In this document: positions 57,980 to 64,000 of the stretch, in pieces
Layout of the letters: each line of letters begins with the position of its first letter
How positions within the stretch are numbered: the stretch's first letter is position 1
Translations under genes and position numbers: made by a program
Notes under the pieces: model-generated
The model's input: the letters and a program-made list of their open reading frames with translations, nothing else
Databases searched by the model: none
What the model was told of the DNA's origin: nothing
Source: an uncultured Acidimicrobiia bacterium
GTDB taxonomy: Bacteria; Actinomycetota; Acidimicrobiia; Spongiisociales; Spongiisociaceae
DNA: 64,000 bases
Reading direction: 5' to 3'
Assembly: GCA_958295745.1 (NCBI GenBank)
Contig: OY282370.1
Coordinates: 124,001 to 188,000, forward strand

Positions 57980-58933
57980 TCAGGCTCGCGGATGGCTCCG
58001 GTCGTAGGTGGCCCTCAGATGATGCCGGGTCAGGGAGGTGTAGATCTGGGTGGTGCCCAGCTCCACGTGGCCCAGCAGCTGCTGGACCGAGGTCAGGTCG
58101 GCGCCCCGCTCCAGGAGATGGGTGGCGAAAGAATGGCGGAGGGCGTGGGGGAAGGTGCCCGCCCGGTTCCGCACCGCCCGCCGGAGCGTCCTGGGGGTCA
58201 TCGGCGCCCCTCTCCCTCCGATCCACAGCACCCGGGTGGACCGCCCGTCCAGCAAGGCCGGGCGTCCGTTCCGCACGTAGCGGTCTATGGCCTCCCGGGC
58301 GTGGACGCCGAGCGGCACCATCCGGTCGCGGCCGCCCTTGCCCCGCACCAGCAGCCTATCCCTGCCGGCCACTTCGTCCACCGTGAGCGCCGCCAGCTCC
58401 GAAACCCGCAGCCCGGCGGCGTAGAGGGTCTCGAGGATGGCCCTATCCCGCAGGGATTTGGGATCGCCGCCGTCCACCGCCTCGATCAGCGAAGCCGCGG
58501 TCCGCTGGGTGAAGGCCTGCGGGAGGATCTTGTGCGCCTTGGGCCGGGACAGACCTTCGGCGGGGTTGCTCTCCAGCCCGCCTCTGCGCACCGAATCGGA
58601 CAGGAAGGCGCGGATGGACGAGGCCTTGCGCGCCACCGAGCGCCGGGCGTACCCGCCGGCGTCGAGGAAGCCGAGGAAGCCCCTGATCACCTTGCGGTCG
58701 ATCTCGGGCAGCGAACCCGCCCCCCTCTGTCTTGCGTACCGGAAGAACTGGCCCAGGTCGCGCCGGTAGGCGGCCACGGTGTTGGCGGCCAGGCCCCGCT
58801 GGCTTTCGAGGCGGGCCAGGTAGGCCTCCAATTCCGGCGCCCACCACGGGCGGGGTTCGGAGGCCGCCCCGGTGTCTATCGCCCCAATGTCGGGGCCGCT
58901 GTCGGGACCGCCGGTTCCGGCTTCGACCGTCAT
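57980..58933 (-). CDS. xerC: Tyrosine recombinase XerC-like
   Basis: [61 protein letters not shown]. Confidence 0.93.
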   Translation of the reverse strand: MTVEAGTGGPDSGPDIGAIDTGAASEPRPWWAPELEAYLARLESQRGLAANTVAAYRRDLGQFFRYARQRGAGSLPEIDRKVIRGFLGFLDAGGYARRSVARKASSIRAFLSDSVRRGGLESNPAEGLSRPKAHKILPQAFTQRTAASLIEAVDGGDPKSLRDRAILETLYAAGLRVSELAALTVDEVAGRDRLLVRGKGGRDRMVPLGVHAREAIDRYVRNGRPALLDGRSTRVLWIGGRGAPMTPRTLRRAVRNRAGTFPHALRHSFATHLLERGADLTSVQQLLGHVELGTTQIYTSLTRHHLRATYDRSHPRA

Positions 58934-59403
58934 GAAAGGACATCTTGGTACGGGGAGGGCGCCCGAGTCAACGAAATCGGGCCCGCCAGCCGCCGGGCGG
59001 TTTCCTTTCTGATGAGGAAAGGGGCCACCTTCCAGCCGCCCGGGCGGCGGCCCACCACGAACGATATCCAGTCTTCGTCGAGGCCGGCCCGGAGGTCGGC
59101 GGGAGAAGGACGGGCCGGGCCGCGGGGATGGGAGTGGTACACGGCGCCTATCCGCCAGCCGCGCTCCTCCGCCTCCTGTATCACTTCGAAGTGCTCGACG
59201 GGGCTGATCTCGAAGCGGTCGGGATCGGGATGCACGTTGGTCATCCGGTACAGGCGGACCGGACGGGACGAGCGGTCGTAGGCCACCAACCCGCAGGCCT
59301 CACGGGGGGCGGCGGCGGCGGCGTGAGCGATCATGGCGGACCGCATCTCCTCAGGCAGCCCGGCGTCACCCGGAATCACGGCGCCAACCTCTCCATCCGC
59401 CAA
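58930..59403 (-). CDS. M67 family (JAB/MPN) metallopeptidase
   Basis: [31 protein letters not shown] motif. Confidence 0.9.
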   Translation of the reverse strand: MADGEVGAVIPGDAGLPEEMRSAMIAHAAAAAPREACGLVAYDRSSRPVRLYRMTNVHPDPDRFEISPVEHFEVIQEAEERGWRIGAVYHSHPRGPARPSPADLRAGLDEDWISFVVGRRPGGWKVAPFLIRKETARRLAGPISLTRAPSPYQDVLS

Positions 59404-59954
59404 CCCCGCCCGTCGGCCTCATAGACGATGCGGTCATGCAGCCGGTGGCGCCTCCCTTGCCAGAACTCGAAGCGTTCGGGGCGGACCGCCAAGCCCCCCC
59501 AATAGGCGGGCCGGGGCACCTCCCCTTCCCCGTATTCGACCCGCCGCCCCGCCACCAGCTCCTCCAGCTCCGCCCGGTCGCGCATCACCCGGCTCTGGGG
59601 AGAGGCGGAGGCGGCGATCTGCGCCTCCCTGGGCCGCGACGCGAAGTACTCGTCGGAGGCTTCTGCGCCCAGCCGCACCACCGGCCCTTCGATCCGCACC
59701 TGCCGGTGCATGGCCTGCCAGTTCAGGCAAAGGGCGGCCCAAGGGTTGGCTTCTATCTCCCGGGCCTTGCGGCTTTCCAGGTTGGTGTAGAACACGAAAC
59801 CGGAGGGCCCGAAGCCCTTGAGCAGCACCGCCCGGGCGGAGGGCCGGCCCCGTTCGTCTGCGGTGGCCAGGACCACGGCGTTGGGTTGGGGCGCGCCGGC
59901 TTCGATCGCCTCTTCCATCCATTGCCCGAACTGGCGGACCGGATCAGGATCCAC
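59376..59954 (-). CDS. pdxH: Pyridoxamine 5'-phosphate oxidase
   Basis: NAVVLATADERGRPSARAVLLKGFGPSGFVFYTNLESRKAREIEANPWAALCLNWQ; RRHRLHDRIVYE. Confidence 0.94.
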   Translation of the reverse strand: MDPDPVRQFGQWMEEAIEAGAPQPNAVVLATADERGRPSARAVLLKGFGPSGFVFYTNLESRKAREIEANPWAALCLNWQAMHRQVRIEGPVVRLGAEASDEYFASRPREAQIAASASPQSRVMRDRAELEELVAGRRVEYGEGEVPRPAYWGGLAVRPERFEFWQGRRHRLHDRIVYEADGRGWRMERLAP

Positions 59955-60060
59955 CGTCGTCTTCGACAGCGGGGGCGTCTCGTAGTCCTCCCGCAGCCCG
60001 GCCAGCCTTCGATCGACGTCTATCGGACACCGCCTTTCGACAGGAACGAACCATACGGGA

Positions 60061-60084
60061 CGACCGGGCCGCAGGGCCCGGTCG
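60061..60084. terminator. Hairpin downstream of tmRNA
   Basis: CGACCGGGCC-GCAG-GGCCCGGTCG perfect 10 bp stem. Confidence 0.6.
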
Positions 60085-60087
60085 CGC

Positions 60088-60441
60088 AGGTGGAGGTGCG
60101 GGGAATCGAACCCCGGTCCGTCGATCCTTCAGCGGCGGCCTCTCCGAGCGCAGCCGACGGCGAGCTTTCGGGAAGCCGGACTCCATCGGCGAGCGGCCGG
60201 CCGCCCTATCCCGAATTGATCTCGATCCTCCGGTCCGGGAACCCCGGCGGATCCATCCTGCTGAACGACGTCCGGTCCTTCGGGGGCAGGAGCCCCTCGG
60301 GCGGACGGGCTGTCTATCTAGGCAGCCAGTGCAAACTTAGGTGTGGCACTTGTAGTTGTTACCGAATTTTTTACGAGGACTCCGGTGACCTCGGCTCGCT
60401 TCCGACACCTCAGCTATCGACGTCGAAACCTGTTCACCCCC
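60088..60441 (-). ncRNA. ssrA: tmRNA (transfer-messenger RNA)
   Basis: 5' GGGGGTGAACAGGTTTCGACGTCGATAGC; 3' GGACCGGGGTTCGATTCCCCGCACCTCCACC T-arm and acceptor; tag frame ends ATPKFALAA-stop (TAG 60318-60320). Confidence 0.96.
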
Positions 60442-60535
60442 ATCGGGGTTGTACGCATGTTACAACAACCGTGTGACAACTGCCGCATCTCCCCGGCGGC
60501 GGCCGGCCGTCGAGGAGGGCGGGGTGCGAGCGGGG

Positions 60536-61075
60536 TTATCCGCCGTGAGCCTCCTCGTAGGTGGCGCCGCCGGAGCCTTCGACCCAGTAGCGCCGGGCCC
60601 ATCCGACCCCCTGCCAGGACTTTATCTCGGTGGGCGCCACCTTGATCAACCAACGCGGCTGTTCGATCGTCCCGGTCAGGTACTCGGGGCCGTTCGGTCC
60701 GAGGTAACGGTACGACATCTCTTTGGCGACATCGACCCATCGGCCTCCGACGTTGGGCTCCTCCACGATCTCGGCGTTGCCCTGCATGATGACCTTGGGG
60801 ATCTCCATGCTCCTGCCCGACTCGTCGGGTTCGCTGTGCGGAGCGTCCACCACGAGGGAAACCCGGGGGTCTTCCTTCATGTAATCGCACCACACCGCCC
60901 GCTGGCGGCCCACGAACCACATGGCCTCGCCGTCCCACTGGTACCAGAGGGGTACGATGTAGGGAGCGCCTTCGGGCGTCAGGCACGCCACCCGGGCCAG
61001 GTAGTTGCCGGCCAGGAACTTGTCCATCTCTTCGATATCCAGACCACCCAGCTTCCCGCGAAAATCTTCGGCCAT
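60536..61075 (-). CDS. Pyridoxamine 5'-phosphate oxidase-like / F420-binding split beta-barrel protein
   Basis: YLARVACLTPEGAPYIVPLWYQWDGEAMWFVGRQRAVWCDYMKEDPRVSLVVD. Confidence 0.85.
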   Translation of the reverse strand: MAEDFRGKLGGLDIEEMDKFLAGNYLARVACLTPEGAPYIVPLWYQWDGEAMWFVGRQRAVWCDYMKEDPRVSLVVDAPHSEPDESGRSMEIPKVIMQGNAEIVEEPNVGGRWVDVAKEMSYRYLGPNGPEYLTGTIEQPRWLIKVAPTEIKSWQGVGWARRYWVEGSGGATYEEAHGG

Positions 61076-61236
61076 CCGATCTCCTTTCCTATCGTCTCCA
61101 CTGCGATTCGGCGCCGCCCGCGAGGCCGGCGCCGGACCCATACTATCCACCAAGGGGGCGGCCGGGGGGCGGCCGGTCATCGACGACATCCCGCTTCCGG
61201 CGGACCGACCCGCACGATACCCGGCGGTTCTTCGGG

Positions 61237-61291
61237 ACCGGCGATCGGGGCCGACGATTCGGGACCGACGATTCCGTACCGACGATTCCGG
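61237..61291. repeat. Four imperfect tandem repeats of about 14 bp
   Basis: ACCGGCGATCGGG / GCCGACGATTCGGG / ACCGACGATTCCGT / ACCGACGATTCCGG upstream of the ABC ATPase gene. Confidence 0.85.
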
Positions 61292-61323
61292 CAACCCCGC
61301 CGCTTCGGGCATAGAATGGCGGC

Positions 61324-62394
61324 GTGTCCGACGACAGCCATCCCTCCAACGGCGCCCGCCCCGACGGGACCGGCGGCGATCACGCCCTCTCCGTTCGCGA
61401 CCTCGTAAAGACCTTCGCGGTCGGCGGGGGCATGTTCGGCGGCGAGAAGGGCGAGGTGTCGGCGGTGGCGGGCGTATCGTTCGACATCCGGCAGGGGCGC
61501 ACCCTCGGCCTGGTGGGCGAGTCGGGATGCGGCAAGTCCACCACCGCCCGCAGCATCCTCCGCCTGATCGAACCCACCTCCGGGCAGGTGGTGCTCCGGA
61601 GGCGGCTGGAAGGCGGCGGCACCGAGCACATAGACGTCATCGCCGCCGACCGCAGGCAGCTGAGGGAGCTGCGGCGCCACATGCAGATCGTCTTCCAGGA
61701 CCCGTTCGCCTCCCTCAACCCGCGCATGTCGGTGGGCGCCGCCATCGGCGAGCTGCTCGAAGTGCATACCGACATGTCCAGGGCCGCCCGCAAGGAGGCG
61801 GTGAGCGGGCTCCTGCAGCTGGTCGGCATGAACCCGAACATCGCCGACCGCTACCCCCACGAGTTCTCGGGCGGGCAGCGCCAGCGGATCGGGGTGGCGC
61901 GGGCCTTGGCCCTCAATCCGGGTTTCCTCATCCTGGACGAGCCGGTCTCGGCGCTGGACGTCTCCATCCAGGCGCAGGTGCTGAACCTCTTGGAGGAGCT
62001 CCAGGACCGCCTCGGCCTCACCTACCTCTTCATCGCCCACGACCTGGCGGTCGTGCGCCACATCTGCGACGACACCGCGGTCATGTACCTGGGCAAGATC
62101 GTCGAGCAGGCATCCACCGACCGGCTGTTCGCCCGGCCCATGCACCCTTACACCCACGCCCTGCTGTCGGCGGTGCCCACCCCCAACCCCAAGATCCAGC
62201 GGCAGCGTTCCCGCATCCTGCTGGAAGGGGACGTGCCCAGCCCGATCAACCCCCCTCCGGGATGCCGCTTCCACACCCGCTGTCCGGTCGGGAAGGACAA
62301 GGAGATATGCCGGACCGAAGAACCGCTCCTCGAGGAACGCGCCCCGGGGCACCGGGTGGCCTGCCACTTCGCCGAAGCCAAAACCATCATCTGA
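61324..62394 (+). CDS. Oligopeptide/dipeptide-type ABC transporter ATP-binding protein
   Basis: [58 protein letters not shown]-terminal oligo_HPY-like GCRFHTRCP. Confidence 0.96.
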   Translation: MSDDSHPSNGARPDGTGGDHALSVRDLVKTFAVGGGMFGGEKGEVSAVAGVSFDIRQGRTLGLVGESGCGKSTTARSILRLIEPTSGQVVLRRRLEGGGTEHIDVIAADRRQLRELRRHMQIVFQDPFASLNPRMSVGAAIGELLEVHTDMSRAARKEAVSGLLQLVGMNPNIADRYPHEFSGGQRQRIGVARALALNPGFLILDEPVSALDVSIQAQVLNLLEELQDRLGLTYLFIAHDLAVVRHICDDTAVMYLGKIVEQASTDRLFARPMHPYTHALLSAVPTPNPKIQRQRSRILLEGDVPSPINPPPGCRFHTRCPVGKDKEICRTEEPLLEERAPGHRVACHFAEAKTII

Positions 62395-62405
62395 GAAACA
62401 CCGCG

Positions 62406-63194
62406 GTGGCCTTCAGCGACATACGGGACGGCAATCCCCTCAAGGAGGCCCTCTCTGCGGGAGGAACCGCGGTGGGCATGTTCCTGCGGATGCCGGGCAT
62501 GGAACCGGCCGAGCTGTGCGGACATGCGGGCTGCGACTTTGTGCTCATCGACATGGAGCACAGCACCATCACCTGGGAACAGGCCGGAGGGATGATCCTG
62601 GCGGCCGAGTGGGCGGGCGCCGTCCCGGTGCTCAGGGTCTCCAACCCGGCGCGGGACCTGATAACGCGGGCGCTCGACGTCGGCGCCCACGGGATCATGG
62701 TGGCGCAGGTGGAGAGTGCGGAGGAGGCCCGAGGGATAGTGGCGGCCACCAGATACGGGCCGGGCGGGACCCGGGGGACGGCGGGCAGCCGGCGGAGCGG
62801 CTACGGCCTGAAGATCCCGCTCGGGGAGTTCACCGAAGCGGCCGACCGGGCCACCTTCGTAGGGGTGCAGCTCGAATCGGTCCGGGCGGTCCGCAACGCC
62901 CCCGCCATCGCCGCGGTGCCGGGCGTCGACTGCGTGATGGCCGGATTGTCCGACCTGACCGTGGACCTCGGCGTGGCCGGGGAATGGGACCACCCTTCGG
63001 TTACGGCGGCGGCCATGGAGATAGAGGCGGCCTGCCGAGATCACGGGGCGGCCTTCGGGGTGCCCGCCCCCGATGTCGGGTTCGCCGCCGCATACCTCGC
63101 CCTAGGGGCGCGCTTCATCGCCGGCGGCGACGTGGGCGTGTTCGGAAGGGCCCTGCGGAGTTTCGTGGAAGGGGTGAGGGCATCAGGCGGTTGA
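62406..63194 (+). CDS. HpcH/HpaI aldolase/citrate lyase family protein
   Basis: GMFLRMPGMEPAELCGHAGCDFVLIDMEHSTITWEQ; RALDVGAHGIMVAQVESAEEA; VQLESVRAVRNA. Confidence 0.93.
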   Translation: MAFSDIRDGNPLKEALSAGGTAVGMFLRMPGMEPAELCGHAGCDFVLIDMEHSTITWEQAGGMILAAEWAGAVPVLRVSNPARDLITRALDVGAHGIMVAQVESAEEARGIVAATRYGPGGTRGTAGSRRSGYGLKIPLGEFTEAADRATFVGVQLESVRAVRNAPAIAAVPGVDCVMAGLSDLTVDLGVAGEWDHPSVTAAAMEIEAACRDHGAAFGVPAPDVGFAAAYLALGARFIAGGDVGVFGRALRSFVEGVRASGG

Positions 63195-64000
63195 CCCGGG
63201 ACCGGACCCATTTCGCGTTCGACGCCGCGATCCGCCCGGCCATCACGGTGGCCCCCGGCGAGACGATCGTGGTCGAGACCCAGGACGCCCACAGCGGCAC
63301 GATCACCGGCCCCGATGTGGTCTACGAGACGCTCGACGACGTGATGGGGCGCATCGGGGGGGCCAACCCGGTTACCGGACCGATCGCCGTGGAGGGAGTG
63401 GCGGCGGGAGACTGCCTCGAGGTGCGTATCGAGCATGTGGAAGGCGCCCCCGTCACCGGCTTCGGGTATATGACCACCACCCCGACTCTCCACCCCGGAT
63501 TCGCCGCCGAGACGGTGATCTGCCGCCGGAAAGGAGGCCGCGTCGAGATACCCGCCGGGCGCGGTCCGGTCCTGGTGCCCTGCCGGCCCTTCATAGGCAC
63601 CATCGGGGTGGCGCCCCGCGGGGAACCCGTCCTGTCGTTCCGGCAGGGCGCGGAGATACTCGGCAACGTGGACCTGCCGGAGATTTCCCGGGGGGCGGCG
63701 GTGGTGATGAGGGCGGCCGTGGACGGGGGCCTCGTCTCCCTGGGTGATGCGCACCTGGCCCAAGGCGACGCCGAGATACACCGCTCGGCGGTCGAGTGCC
63801 AGGCCGACGTCCGGCTGCGCATCCTCCGCCGCGACCCCGAGGAGGCCACCTTCTCCGGCCTCCCGCAGGTGAACACAGCAACCGAGCTGGGTAGCGTGGC
63901 CCCCGGGCCGGGGCATCTTGAGGATCTGGTGAGGGCCGCCTACGACGATCTGGCCCTGCGCCTGCGCCGTTCGGGTCGGTTCACCCTTCCCGAGGCGTAC
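63191..64000 (+). CDS. Acetamidase/formamidase family protein (truncated by window end; absent from ORF track)
   Basis: TTG start overlapping previous stop; frame open to the window end: TVAPGETIVVETQDAHSG...GGANPVTGPIAVEGVAAGDCLEVRIEHV...GTIGVAPRGEP. Confidence 0.88.
   Translation, partial: MTRDRTHFAFDAAIRPAITVAPGETIVVETQDAHSGTITGPDVVYETLDDVMGRIGGANPVTGPIAVEGVAAGDCLEVRIEHVEGAPVTGFGYMTTTPTLHPGFAAETVICRRKGGRVEIPAGRGPVLVPCRPFIGTIGVAPRGEPVLSFRQGAEILGNVDLPEISRGAAVVMRAAVDGGLVSLGDAHLAQGDAEIHRSAVECQADVRLRILRRDPEEATFSGLPQVNTATELGSVAPGPGHLEDLVRAAYDDLALRLRRSGRFTLPEAY

Noticed and set aside
63041-63916. Minus-strand ORFs at the window end
   Set aside because: Antisense to a plus-strand acetamidase/formamidase-like frame that is open to the window edge and carries clear family motifs.
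1-64000. CRISPR arrays and tRNA genes
   Set aside because: No repeat-spacer periodicity and no convincing cloverleaf was recognised besides the tmRNA acceptor/T-arm; a tRNAscan run would be needed to be certain.

Overview
A 64 kb window of a GC-rich actinobacterial-type chromosome, read by eye on both strands. Core content: a his operon segment (hisD end, damaged duplicate hisB, hisB, hisH, hisF, hisIE), a large SLH surface protein, a complete System I cytochrome c maturation operon (ccmABCDEFH, a CcmI-like TPR protein, a CcmG/TlpA thioredoxin), trpD, an aquaporin-like channel, RNase P RNA, a long minus-strand translation/isoprenoid/envelope super-operon (xerC-rpsB-tsf-pyrH-frr-cdsA-dxr-rseP-ispG-proS-rimP-nusA-infB-DUF503-rbfA-nrnA-truB-ribF-rpsO-pnp), tmRNA, and a peptide-type ABC ATPase, HpcH/HpaI aldolase and acetamidase-like cluster. 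Accessory content: (a) a repeat-rich module at 14.3-17.4 kb with an IS110-family element whose uninterrupted target paralogue lies 2.9 kb away, and whose 5' noncoding end carries segments arranged like bridge-RNA target and donor guides; (b) a thioredoxin-like lipoprotein with an in-frame TGA exactly where the first Cys of W-C-P-T-C should be (candidate selenoprotein); (c) an AT-rich four-gene defence-like island at 26.5-30.9 kb containing a GHKL-type ATPase split at an 11-G homopolymer and a PP-loop protein, followed by a RecQ-phosphoribosyltransferase fusion and a DprA-like protein. No tool was run. Family names are from motif recognition.
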